NCBI GenBank assembly: GCA_963753575.1
Contig: CAVWCR010000002.1
Coordinates: forward strand, 124,001-188,000
Origin: VAZQ01 sp963753575
GTDB lineage: Bacteria > Pseudomonadota > Alphaproteobacteria > Rhizobiales > Xanthobacteraceae
Direction of reading: 5' to 3'
Length of the DNA stretch: 64,000 bases
Shown: positions 25,697 to 33,956 of the stretch, piece after piece
Numbering within the stretch: position 1 is the first letter of the stretch
Layout: the number at the start of each line of letters is the position of its first letter
Translations under genes and position numbers: made by a program
The notes under the pieces: model-generated
Database searches by the model: none
Told to the model about the DNA's origin: nothing
The model's input: only the letters and a program-made list of their open reading frames with translations

Positions 25697-26743
25697 CTAA
25701 TCCGACAGCGCCTTGCGGACCTTCTTTATAATGTTGTCCGGCAAAGCGTAGGCATCGGCCACGATGCGTTCCATCTCCTCACCCGAGGTCGGATCGATAT
25801 TGAGCTGGAGCTTCCCGGTATCGGCGAGGAATTCCTTATCCTTCATGGTTGCCATGAAGGCCTCGCGCAATGCCTTGACCCGGTCCGCCGGAATGCCGGG
25901 CGGTGCAATGTAGGGCCTCGCCAGGACCGTGCTCACGAAAATGACGTCCAGCACTTTCTTGTCGTCGTCGCTCGACACGAACTCCTTGACCAGCGGGACG
26001 CTCGCGGGCACCTCCGGCATCTTTTTGGGCGCAAGCTGCGCCACGATATTGACCGTGCCATCCTTGAGCCAGGCCGGACGTGCCGCCTTGATGCCTTCCA
26101 TGTCCCATACTCTCCCGGTCAGTTCGCCGCGCTCGAGCGCGATCGCGATCTCGCGCGTGCCCGGATAGCCGGTGATGATCTTGAGATTGTTGAGGCCGAG
26201 AATGTTCTTGATTGACAGCGGCAGCAGATAAGTGTCGCCGGTGCGCGAGGGCGCGCCAATCACGAGTTGCTTGTGGCGCAGATCGTCGATGGTCTTGATG
26301 CCGGTGGTATGCCACGCAATCAGCACCGCTGCCGAACTGACCGCATTGCCGATCATGGTCATCTCTGGCCCGCGGAACTGCGCCTTTGTTGCGGCGCCGG
26401 AGAACAGCGGGTCGAACAGGAGCGCGGAGTTCACCGCGCCGAAGGCGGTGCCGTCGCGCGGCGCCCGCTTGGCCAGGTGATTGCCGAGCACCATGCTGCT
26501 TGCGCCCGGCATGTTGACCGGCAGGATCGTCGGGTTGCCCGGAATATGCCGCGACATGTGCTTGCTGATCGTGCGCGCGAACAGGTCATAGCCGCCGCCG
26601 CCGCCATAGCCGATGAAGCATGTGATGGTCTTGCCGCGATAGAAGTCGGCGACGCTTTGTGCTGCCGCTGGCCTGCCGGTCAAGGTCGCGCACAGACCTG
26701 CAAAGATGAGAAGGAACGTGAATGAGACGGGGCGCAGGCGCAT
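25697..26743 (-). CDS. TTT-family substrate-binding protein (orphan)
   Basis: Start at 26743 is fixed by GGGAGGTCGACCC; upstream in-frame sequence is not family-like. The 348-residue protein has a signal peptide (FTFLLIFAGLCATLTGRPAAAQ), then DFYRGKTITCFIGYGGGGGYDLFAR, IPGNPTILPVNMPGASS, APRDGTAFGAV, IITGYPGTREIAIALERGELTG and APPGIPADRVKALREAF. Being last in the minus-strand aromatic/CoA series (52 bases from the CoA ligase), it probably binds the acid that this pathway degrades, possibly an aromatic acid. Confidence 0.92.
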   Translation of the reverse strand: MRLRPVSFTFLLIFAGLCATLTGRPAAAQSVADFYRGKTITCFIGYGGGGGYDLFARTISKHMSRHIPGNPTILPVNMPGASSMVLGNHLAKRAPRDGTAFGAVNSALLFDPLFSGAATKAQFRGPEMTMIGNAVSSAAVLIAWHTTGIKTIDDLRHKQLVIGAPSRTGDTYLLPLSIKNILGLNNLKIITGYPGTREIAIALERGELTGRVWDMEGIKAARPAWLKDGTVNIVAQLAPKKMPEVPASVPLVKEFVSSDDDKKVLDVIFVSTVLARPYIAPPGIPADRVKALREAFMATMKDKEFLADTGKLQLNIDPTSGEEMERIVADAYALPDNIIKKVRKALSD

Positions 26744-26795
26744 GGGTCGACCTCCCGGGCTTTGCGGTCCATAGTTCACGTCCTCGGAGGACGCG

Positions 26796-28970
26796 TCAAT
26801 CGTGCTCGTTTGTTGCCACTGCGTCCGGCCGCCGCAGGACGACGAGCCCGTCGAGCGCGAAGGCGCCGCGTTCACACACCAGGAACGGATTGATGTCGAT
26901 GGCTTCGATCACGTCGCCGAGCTCCTGGGCAAGCCGGCCGAGATTGACCAGCGCATCGAGCAGCGCTTCCCGGTCGCCGGGCTTGCCGCCGCGATAGCCG
27001 TCGAGCAGGCGTCCGGCGCGCGTCGCCTTCACCATCGCCAGCGCTTCGACCCGATCGAGGCCAGCCGCAGCAAAGCTCACATCCTTGATGAGCTCGACCC
27101 AGACGCCGCCGAGCCCGAACATCACGACAGGCCCCATCTCCGGATCGCGACTGATGCCGAGCACGCATTCGGTGCCGCCGGAGATCTGCTGTGCCACCAG
27201 GATGCCGTCGAGCTTGGCTCCAAGAGCGCCACCAAGTGCGCCGCTTCGCTCCAGCAACGTGGCGTGTGCTGATCGCACCGCCGCGTCATCCCGGCAGTCA
27301 AGCAGCACCAGGCCGGCGTCGCTCTTGTGCGGGATCGCTGCCGATACGCCCTTGAGGACGACCGGAAAGCCGATCCGACGCGCCGCCTCGATCGCCTCGT
27401 CGGGTGTGCTGACCAGATATTCCTGCGGCATCGGAATTCCGTAGGCGCGCAACAGCGATTTCGACTCGACTTCGTTGAGCGCGGTAGGCCCTTCGAGCGC
27501 GCCCGCGCGCGTGCGTAGAATGCGCGCAAGCTCGCCATCGACAGATGCAGGAGACACATCAGACCGCACATGGCGGGTTGCGGCTTCCGCGAGCGCGCGC
27601 ATGATCCGCAGCGTGCGCTCGATGTCGCGCATCACCGGCACGCTCGGGATCTGCGCCCGCACGGTGCGGCCGTAGTCTGTGGCGCCGGTGATGAAGGGCG
27701 TGAACGCCGCCAAAGGCTTGCCGAGCGCGGCGGCGCGGCGCGACGCCACTTCAAGCGCTCGCAGATTGGCGACGCGGCGCTCGGCGCCATCGTCGCGCGG
27801 CAGCTCCTCGGCCGTGAGCACGATATCGACTTCGGGCGCGTTCACGAGCGCGTCGAAGCAAGCCGCGTATTGACCTGTGGGGATCGTGCGCTTGGTGTCG
27901 AGCGGATTGGTGATGTCAGGCTGTTTGAGTGCCTCGCTCAGTGCCGCTCGCGTCGTGTCCGAGAGCGTGGCCAGCGTCGCACCGGTACGATCGGCGGCCT
28001 CGGTGATCAGGTTGCGCAACGCGCCGGAGTTGGTCACCGCCGCGATGTTGGGGCCGCGGGGAGGGCGGCTGCGCGCCAACAGCTCCACCGCCTCGATTGC
28101 ATCCTCGATCGAGACCAGCCGAACGACGCCGGCAGTCGCCGCGACAGCCTCGAACACCGCCGTACTGCCCGCAAGCGAGCCGGTATGCGCCAGCGCAAAG
28201 GCGCGAGCGGATTCGGAGCCTCCGATCTTGACGGCGAGCACGGTCTTGCCGTTGTCGCGGGCGCGCCGCGCGGCGGTGAGAAAGCGGGCCGCGTCGGGAA
28301 CGCCCTCGATATAGCAGAGGATCACTCGCAGTTCCGGCTGAACCGCAAAGTAATCGATGAAGTCGCTGACCTTGCAGCCGATCTGAGCGCCGCAGGAGGC
28401 GAAGTAGCCGACCTTGAGGCCGAGCTCGTTGATCGCGCGGTTGATCGAGGCGCAGATCGCTCCGCTCTGGGCGACCACCGCCACCGGGCTTTCCTTCAGC
28501 TCCTGCAGGGTCTCGTCCGGGATGCTGCAGAAATTGGATTTGCCGCAGGCGACGCCCATGCAGTTCGGCCCCACGATGGTGAGGCCGGTGTCGTCCAGGA
28601 TGGCGCGCAGCTTGGCTGCGAGCGCGAGTCCCTCCTGGTCACCACCTTCGCCGAAGCCCGCCGCATAAAGCGTGGCGCTGCGCGCGCCGGCGGCGGCGCC
28701 ATCGCACAGCACGCGTAGCGACGTCTTGGCCGGGGTCAGCAGAACGAGATGATCGGGAGTATCGGGCAATGCTTTCAGATCCGGAAAGCATGGTAAGCCC
28801 CAGATCTCGCTGCGATTGGGATTGACCGGGAACACGCGGCCTGCGAACCCGAAACGCCGGAGATTATCGAAGACGCGCCGCGACCAGTGGTCGGGGCGGT
28901 CCGACGCCCCGACCAGTACAACGTTGCGCGGGTGGAACAGGCCCTCGATGGCGGCGTGCCTTTGTTCCAT
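26796..28970 (-). CDS. NDP-forming acyl-CoA synthetase (acetyl-CoA synthetase, ADP-forming family; FerA-like)
   Basis: The 724-residue single chain joins the alpha part (CoA-binding FHPRNVVLVGASDRP, GPNCMGV, AQSGAICASI, phosphohistidine His262 in ALAHTGSLAG) and the beta part (ATP-grasp: ALNEVESKSLLRAYGIPMP, GFPVVLKGVSAAIPHKSDAG, IDINPFLV). It couples ATP to acyl-CoA formation, releasing ADP and phosphate. The feruloyl-CoA synthetase FerA of Sphingobium SYK-6 belongs to this superfamily, and here the gene follows an HCHL-like hydratase-lyase by 33 bases, the same enzyme pair. Substrate ferulate, p-coumarate or a relative is inferred; a generic acyl-CoA role remains possible. Confidence 0.9.
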   Translation of the reverse strand: MEQRHAAIEGLFHPRNVVLVGASDRPDHWSRRVFDNLRRFGFAGRVFPVNPNRSEIWGLPCFPDLKALPDTPDHLVLLTPAKTSLRVLCDGAAAGARSATLYAAGFGEGGDQEGLALAAKLRAILDDTGLTIVGPNCMGVACGKSNFCSIPDETLQELKESPVAVVAQSGAICASINRAINELGLKVGYFASCGAQIGCKVSDFIDYFAVQPELRVILCYIEGVPDAARFLTAARRARDNGKTVLAVKIGGSESARAFALAHTGSLAGSTAVFEAVAATAGVVRLVSIEDAIEAVELLARSRPPRGPNIAAVTNSGALRNLITEAADRTGATLATLSDTTRAALSEALKQPDITNPLDTKRTIPTGQYAACFDALVNAPEVDIVLTAEELPRDDGAERRVANLRALEVASRRAAALGKPLAAFTPFITGATDYGRTVRAQIPSVPVMRDIERTLRIMRALAEAATRHVRSDVSPASVDGELARILRTRAGALEGPTALNEVESKSLLRAYGIPMPQEYLVSTPDEAIEAARRIGFPVVLKGVSAAIPHKSDAGLVLLDCRDDAAVRSAHATLLERSGALGGALGAKLDGILVAQQISGGTECVLGISRDPEMGPVVMFGLGGVWVELIKDVSFAAAGLDRVEALAMVKATRAGRLLDGYRGGKPGDREALLDALVNLGRLAQELGDVIEAIDINPFLVCERGAFALDGLVVLRRPDAVATNEHD

Positions 28971-29003
28971 GCCCGCATCCGTCTGTAAGTGTCGTGAACG
29001 CGA

Positions 29004-29837
29004 TCAGACGTTCTCGACCCGCTTGAACGGACCGAGGCCCGGCCGATAGGACTTCTCGTCCAGGAACTGCTTCATGCCATGCTGCTCGCGGATTTCCTTG
29101 TCGTTGCGCGAGAGCGAGTCCTGCTTCGACTTCAGGTAATCGCGCGCCTGTTTGTCGGTCATGGAGCGCACCGCCCGGATTGCTTCCTTGGTGTAGCGCA
29201 CCACATTCGGATTGAGCTTGATCAGCTTTTGGGCGAGCTTGACCGTCTCCTCGCGCAGCTTCGCCTTCGGCACGGCGAAATTAACGAGCCCGATCTCGAC
29301 CGCGCGCTTGCCGTCGAGCGTGTCGCCGGTGACCGCGTAGTAGAGCGCGTGGCGGGGCAACAGCATGTCGGCGAGGTTCCAGCTCACGAGGCCGCCCGGG
29401 ATGATGCCCCAGTTCACCTCCGACAGCCCGAAGGTCGCGTCTTCGGCCGCAATCGCGAAGTCGCAGGCGCAGAGCTGCGTGAAGGCGCCGCCGAAGGCGA
29501 AGCCTTGGACCATCGCAACGGTCGGCTTGGGGAACTGCGACAGCCGCTCCCAGCGCCAGTTGTGGCTGGCGTTGTTGGCCTTGTAGCGCATCTCGGGATT
29601 GTCCTGCGTGCCGCGGAAGTAGAGCCGCAGGTCCTGGCCCGCGCACCAGGCTTCGCCCTTGCCGCCGAGCACGAGCACCTTCGTCTCCTTGTCGGTGGCG
29701 AGCCAGTCGAGGGCGTCGTCCATTTCGAAATGCAGATCCGGACTCATGGCGTTGCGCTTGTCCGGCCGGTTGAGCCACAGAAACGTAATGCCACCCTCCC
29801 GCTCGATCAGAATGTTCTTGTATTCTTTGTCAGCCAT
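29004..29837 (-). CDS. p-Hydroxycinnamoyl-CoA hydratase-lyase (HCHL/FerB)-like crotonase
   Basis: Start at 29837 is set by GGGAGAG 5 bases upstream; 18 upstream in-frame residues are not family-like. The 277-residue protein has LNRPDKRNAMSP, GKGEAWCAGQDLR, PKPTVAMVQGFAFGGAFTQL, and ATFGLSEVNWGIIPGG with catalytic Glu140; the tail EQHGMKQFLDEKSYRPGLGPFKR is close to the known HCHL tail (reQGMKQFLDdKS..PGLq..kr). It is closer to HCHL than the copy at 6436. It would convert 4-hydroxycinnamoyl-CoAs to aldehyde plus acetyl-CoA, downstream of the adjacent CoA ligase. Confidence 0.9.
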   Translation of the reverse strand: MADKEYKNILIEREGGITFLWLNRPDKRNAMSPDLHFEMDDALDWLATDKETKVLVLGGKGEAWCAGQDLRLYFRGTQDNPEMRYKANNASHNWRWERLSQFPKPTVAMVQGFAFGGAFTQLCACDFAIAAEDATFGLSEVNWGIIPGGLVSWNLADMLLPRHALYYAVTGDTLDGKRAVEIGLVNFAVPKAKLREETVKLAQKLIKLNPNVVRYTKEAIRAVRSMTDKQARDYLKSKQDSLSRNDKEIREQHGMKQFLDEKSYRPGLGPFKRVENV

Positions 29838-29868
29838 TGCACTCTCCCTGCTTGTCAACTCTTGTTTC

Positions 29869-31023
29869 TCATCCGAACGTATTGAGCACATGCCGCGCGA
29901 GCGCCATGCGCATGATCTCAGGCGTGCCTTCCGTGATCATGTGGCTGCGCTGGTCGCGCCAGAGCCGCTCCACTGGCAGATCGGTCGTGAGTCCGATGCC
30001 GCCGTGCACCTGCAGGCACATGTCAGCCGCCTCCCAGGCCATCTCGGTGCAATAGAGCTTCACCAGATAGGCTTCGTTGCGGTCCTCGTCGCCGCGATCA
30101 TGACGCGCCGCGGCGCGATGGACGAGGAGAGCGGCGGCTTCAAGCTTCACATAGGTGTCGACCAGCCGCCATTGGATCGCCTGCCGGCTTGCCAGCGGCT
30201 GCCCGAAGGTGTGGCGCTGCTTGGCGTAGGATGAGGCGAGCTCGAGGCAACGCCGCGTGGCGCCAAGCGCCCGCGCGCCTTGCTTGATGCGTCCGGCGCC
30301 GAGCCATTTCTGTCCCAGACTGAAGCCGCCGCCTTCCTTGCCGACGAGATGGCTCTTATGGATGCGGACATTGTCGAACACGATCTCCCACGGCGTCTCG
30401 CCGGTGAGGGTGTTGAAGCAGGTTGTGAGCTTGACGCCCGGGGTGTCCTTGTCGAACACGAGGCAGGAAATGCCGCCGCGCGATCCCTTGCTGCGGTCGG
30501 TGGCGGCCATCAGGATGATGATATCGGATCGATCGGCGCCGGTGATGAAGCGCTTGGTGCCGTTGATGACGTAATGGTCGCCGTCGCGGACCGCGGTGGT
30601 GCGCATGGCGCCCGGGTCCGAGCCCGCGTCCGGCTCGGTCTGGGCGAAGCAGCTTTCGCGTTCGCCGCGGATGGCCGGGGTCAGGTAGCGCTCGCGCATC
30701 TCGCCCTCGAGCGCGTAGAGCGGCGCGCGGATGTCGGGCCCGAGGATGCGCACGACGCGCGTCGGCAAGGCCACGGTGCGGCCGAGCTCGGACCAGACGA
30801 CGGCGCGGCCCAGTACGCCCAATCCCTGGCCGCCGAGCTCTGTCGGCACGTCGATCTGCCAGAGCCCAAGCTCCTTGCAGCGGGCGGTCAGGCGAGCCTC
30901 GATATCGGGCTTAAGCGTTTGCCCATTGAGCGACTTGCCCTCGATCGGGATCAGCTCCTCGTTGACGAAGCGCCGCACCATGTCGCGCAGCATCTTCAGC
31001 TCGTCGGGAAGCTCGATCTCCAC
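29869..31023 (-). CDS. Acyl-CoA dehydrogenase
   Basis: The family-like region begins near the GTG at 31023 (VEIELPDELKMLRDMVRRFV); a TTG at 31095 overlapping the upstream stop is an alternative but adds Arg/Pro-rich sequence. About 384 residues: FAQTEPDAGSDPGAMRTTA (FAD-binding), GTKRFITGADRSDI, PWEIVFDNVRI, the domain QRHTFGQPLASRQAIQW, QVHGGIGLTTDLPVERLWRD, and the catalytic-Glu segment ITEGTPEIMRM. It inserts an alpha-beta double bond into an acyl-CoA. In this operon it could dehydrogenate a phenylpropanoyl-CoA to the cinnamoyl-CoA used by HCHL; inferred. Confidence 0.9.
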   Translation of the reverse strand: MEIELPDELKMLRDMVRRFVNEELIPIEGKSLNGQTLKPDIEARLTARCKELGLWQIDVPTELGGQGLGVLGRAVVWSELGRTVALPTRVVRILGPDIRAPLYALEGEMRERYLTPAIRGERESCFAQTEPDAGSDPGAMRTTAVRDGDHYVINGTKRFITGADRSDIIILMAATDRSKGSRGGISCLVFDKDTPGVKLTTCFNTLTGETPWEIVFDNVRIHKSHLVGKEGGGFSLGQKWLGAGRIKQGARALGATRRCLELASSYAKQRHTFGQPLASRQAIQWRLVDTYVKLEAAALLVHRAAARHDRGDEDRNEAYLVKLYCTEMAWEAADMCLQVHGGIGLTTDLPVERLWRDQRSHMITEGTPEIMRMALARHVLNTFG

Positions 31024-31091
31024 GGTCGTACTCGTCGGTTGCAAGGGACGCGGGCAGTCGCGCTCTTTATTGCGACCCCGTGGGCGCGCGG

Positions 31092-32816
31092 TCAAGCGTC
31101 CGGCTGGCTGGAACCGGGTAGCAGGGCAGCCTCGAAGGCACGCGCTATTGCCGGTTTGCTCTTGCCCGGTTGCACCGCGTCACCGATCGCAATCACGATC
31201 TGACCCGACCTGGCTAGCCGGCTGAACTCGCCCGCCGTTGGCCGGCGTGCCCGATGATAGAACCAGTCGCGCAAGCCCGCGTGCTTGAGCCATGACCGGA
31301 TGCCGGGCCAGCGTCCGGCGCCCCAAGCGAGCGCCGTGGCCACCAGCGGTCCGAGCCCGAAGCGATAGCGCGCGCCGGTTGCGACAACGACACGGTCGAA
31401 GGGCGCCAGGAGCTCAGGGCGAGTGGCGACATCGGTGCCGTAATTGAACGTGACACCCTTGCGGATGCAAGCGACGACGAGATCATCGACATAGCGGTTG
31501 AGGCTTCGCTCGTCGGCCTCGACGCCCTGGAATAACGGCGCCTTGCCGGCCAGCCGGAAGGCGCCGCCTGCCTCGTGTTCCTTCTCGAACACGGTCACGG
31601 TATTGCCCTCGGCGATCAGCGACGCATAGGTGAGGCCGGCCGGCCCCGCGCCGATCACCGCGATGCGCTCGCCTCGCGGCGGCCTTGCGTCGGCGAAGAG
31701 AAGCTCGCGCCCGGCGGTGCCGTTCACCACGCAGCCGATGCCGGCGCCACCGCGCATGTCGTCGATGCAGGTGTTGCATGCAAGGCACCGCCTGATCGGC
31801 TCGCCGCGGCGGAGCTTGTCGACCCACTGCGGGTCGGCAATGAGCGTGCGTCCGAGCGCGATGAAATCCGCCTTTCCTTCCGCAACCGCGGCAGTCGCGG
31901 TCGCTGGGTCGCCCAGCCGCCCGACCGCGATCACCGGCACGCCGACCGCCTTTTTCACATCGGCCGCAAAATCGAGAAACGGCGCGTCCGGCATGGCCAT
32001 CGGCGGGATCATCACATGCGCGGTTGGCAGCGATCGGTAGTGGCCGGCGCTGATGTGGAGCGCATCGGCGCCCGCTTCGGCAGCCCAGAGCGCGATCCGC
32101 TTTCCTTCCTCCCACGGCAAGCCGCCGGGGAAGAAGTCCGCGACCGACAGCCGATAAATGACCGGCATTCCACCAACCGCGGCCTTGACGGCGCGGAGCA
32201 CCTCAAGCCCGAAGCGGGCGCGGTTTTCGAGGCTGCCGCCGTACTGGTCGCTGCGGTGGTTCTCGAATGGCGCGTGGAACTGCGAGATCAGATAGCCATG
32301 CGCGGCGTGGATCTCGACGCAGTCGAACCCGGCCCGTTGTGCGCGCAATGCGGCGGCCGCGAAGGCGGCCACGGTTTCGGCGATGCGCGCCTGCGACATC
32401 TCCTGCGGCACGATCGTCTCGAACGTGACTTCATAGACCGGGTGCGGGATCGCCGACGGCGCGATCGGCGTCTCGCCGCAGATGTCGGTGCGTGTGTGCC
32501 CGCCGCCATGCCCAAGCTGGATAGACGCCTTGGCGCCATGACAATGGATATCCTCAACCAGGCGCGTGAGGCCCGGCAGGAAGCGGTCGTCATAGATGCC
32601 AAGCTCGCGCCGGCGATGGCGGCCGGCTCGCTCGGGCGATGCCATCTCGACTGTGATGAGGCCCGTGCCTCCGCGGGCGCGCGCCGCGTAGTAGGCGAGA
32701 CTGGCGTCGGTCACCATTCCTTCGGCATCGGCCGTGCGTGTCGTCATCGACGGCATCACGATCCGATTTCGGATTTCGACCGGACCGATGCGCGCGGGTG
32801 AGAGCAGAACGTTCAT
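31092..32816 (-). CDS. NADH:flavin oxidoreductase of the old-yellow/2,4-dienoyl-CoA reductase type
   Basis: Start at 32816 (MNVLLSPARIG); an upstream extension is not family-like. The 574-residue protein has an FMN TIM barrel (RIVMPSMTT, SIQLGHGGGHT, GFDCVEIHAAHGYLISQF, AVGRLGDP, ALGRTLIADP), a 4Fe-4S cluster segment CLACNTC then CVVN, and a C-terminal FAD/NAD domain (IAVIGAGPAGLTYASLIAEG, VIAIGDAVQPGKSKPAIA). Such enzymes reduce conjugated enoyl-CoA or enone double bonds. It lies between an SDR and an acyl-CoA dehydrogenase gene in the same operon. Confidence 0.9.
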   Translation of the reverse strand: MNVLLSPARIGPVEIRNRIVMPSMTTRTADAEGMVTDASLAYYAARARGGTGLITVEMASPERAGRHRRRELGIYDDRFLPGLTRLVEDIHCHGAKASIQLGHGGGHTRTDICGETPIAPSAIPHPVYEVTFETIVPQEMSQARIAETVAAFAAAALRAQRAGFDCVEIHAAHGYLISQFHAPFENHRSDQYGGSLENRARFGLEVLRAVKAAVGGMPVIYRLSVADFFPGGLPWEEGKRIALWAAEAGADALHISAGHYRSLPTAHVMIPPMAMPDAPFLDFAADVKKAVGVPVIAVGRLGDPATATAAVAEGKADFIALGRTLIADPQWVDKLRRGEPIRRCLACNTCIDDMRGGAGIGCVVNGTAGRELLFADARPPRGERIAVIGAGPAGLTYASLIAEGNTVTVFEKEHEAGGAFRLAGKAPLFQGVEADERSLNRYVDDLVVACIRKGVTFNYGTDVATRPELLAPFDRVVVATGARYRFGLGPLVATALAWGAGRWPGIRSWLKHAGLRDWFYHRARRPTAGEFSRLARSGQIVIAIGDAVQPGKSKPAIARAFEAALLPGSSQPDA

Positions 32817-32835
32817 GCCTTGAGACTTGCTCGAT

Positions 32836-32861
32836 GTCGTCCCCGCTTGCGCGCGGACGAC
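32836..32861. repeat. Copy of the dispersed GC palindrome
   Basis: Arms gtcgtccccgc and gcgcggacgac (one mismatch) around ttgc. It lies in the 53 bases between the SDR stop and the reductase start on the same strand, so here it does not separate convergent genes and may reduce read-through or stabilise mRNA. Confidence 0.55.
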
Positions 32862-32869
32862 CACAGTGG

Positions 32870-33652
32870 TCACAGCACTGCAATCTCTCCACCGTCGAGG
32901 TCGATGGTTGCGCCGTGCATCCAGGTCGCGCGTGACGAGACCAGGAAGGCCACGAGGTCGGCCACATCCTCCACCTTGCCGTACCGAATGATACCGGCCT
33001 CGCGTACAAACGCCTGACGGACCGCGGCTTCATTATTGCCGGTACGCTCCATCTCGGCCCTGATGCGCCGCCACTGCCGCTCGGTCTCCACAAAGCTCGG
33101 GTGGATGCAGTTGACCTGCACGCCGTCCTCCTTGCCGCGATGCGCCATCGCCTTCGAGAAGGCGGCGCAGGCGGCGTTGACGGAGCTGCCGATCGTAAAG
33201 GCGGCTTCCGGCTTCCGTCCGCTCGTTCCCCCGATGGTGATGAGCGAGCCGCGCCGCGCCTTCAGAAGCGGCCAGGCCGCGCGCGCCAGCCGCACATGGG
33301 CAAAGAACTTGAGCGCAAAGCCATCCTGCCAGTCGGCGTCGGTGAGTTCGAAGAAATCGCCGCGCTTGGTGGTGCCGGCGTTGTTGACGAGAATGTCGAG
33401 GTGGCCGAATTCGCGCTGGACGGCATCGACGAGCTTCGCTGGCGCGTCCTCATTGCGCAGATCGATGACAATGCTTACCGCCTTACGGCCCTTGGCGCGG
33501 ACCGCAGCGGCGACCTCGTCGAGCGCCGCGCCATCGCGCCCCGTGAGCAGGAGATCACAGCCTTCGTCGGCAAGCGTCACAGCGATGCCGCGGCCGATGC
33601 CGCGGCTCGAGCCGGTCACGAGCGCGACCTTTCCGTTCAGTCCTAGTTCCAT
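32870..33652 (-). CDS. SDR-fold protein lacking the YxxxK active-site motif
   Basis: The 260-residue protein has a good coenzyme site (ALVTGSSRGIGRGIA, VNNAGTTKRGDFF). The segment TIGGTSGRKPEAAFTIGSS, then VNAACAAFSKAMA aligns with normal 'Y-x-x-x-K-A-x-L...' so that Gly155 stands for Tyr and Asn159 for Lys. The end GATIDLDGGEIAVL is typical. The 'GRKPE...GS..NA' pattern marks a divergent SDR subgroup rather than random decay. It is first or second gene of the aromatic/CoA operon; role unknown. Confidence 0.85.
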   Translation of the reverse strand: MELGLNGKVALVTGSSRGIGRGIAVTLADEGCDLLLTGRDGAALDEVAAAVRAKGRKAVSIVIDLRNEDAPAKLVDAVQREFGHLDILVNNAGTTKRGDFFELTDADWQDGFALKFFAHVRLARAAWPLLKARRGSLITIGGTSGRKPEAAFTIGSSVNAACAAFSKAMAHRGKEDGVQVNCIHPSFVETERQWRRIRAEMERTGNNEAAVRQAFVREAGIIRYGKVEDVADLVAFLVSSRATWMHGATIDLDGGEIAVL

Positions 33653-33792
33653 AATTGTTTCACCGCGTCAGTCCCGCCGCGGACCATGGCAGATCGAAAG
33701 AGGGGCGATCAATCCCCATCAGCCTTCTGGCTTGCTCGGGGCCAGAGCAAATTTCGTCGATATGGAATGCTTTTTAGCTTGCTCATGGCTTG

Positions 33793-33903
33793 CACCGTCA
33801 CCCCGAGGCGCTCGCGCCTCTTGGGCGAGCCTCGAAGGGCGACGGCCCGGGCCGCCATCCTTCGAGGGCCGCGTAAGCGCGCGGCCGCCTCAGGATGACG
33901 GAT
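33793..33903. repeat. Long Rhizobiales-type palindromic repeat
   Basis: The element runs from caccgtcaccccgagg through ccatccttcgaggg to cctcaggatgacgg and contains several nested inverted repeats (gaggcgctcgcgcctc; gcgcggccgc). Elements with 'catccttcgag...cctcaggatga' ends are common and scattered in Bradyrhizobium-group genomes. It occupies most of the 304-base gap between the hydratase-aldolase stop and the SDR start; no gene is seen there. Confidence 0.65.
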
Positions 33904-33956
33904 GCCGGTTCGAGTTGGCCGCAACACGCTCCCGCGTCAATCCGCAGCGGCTCTCG

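Noticed and set aside
29869..31095. TTG start at 31095 for the acyl-CoA dehydrogenase, overlapping the upstream stop
   Set aside because: The overlap is attractive, but the added 24 residues are Arg/Pro-rich and unlike the family; the GTG at 31023 fits better, though not proven.
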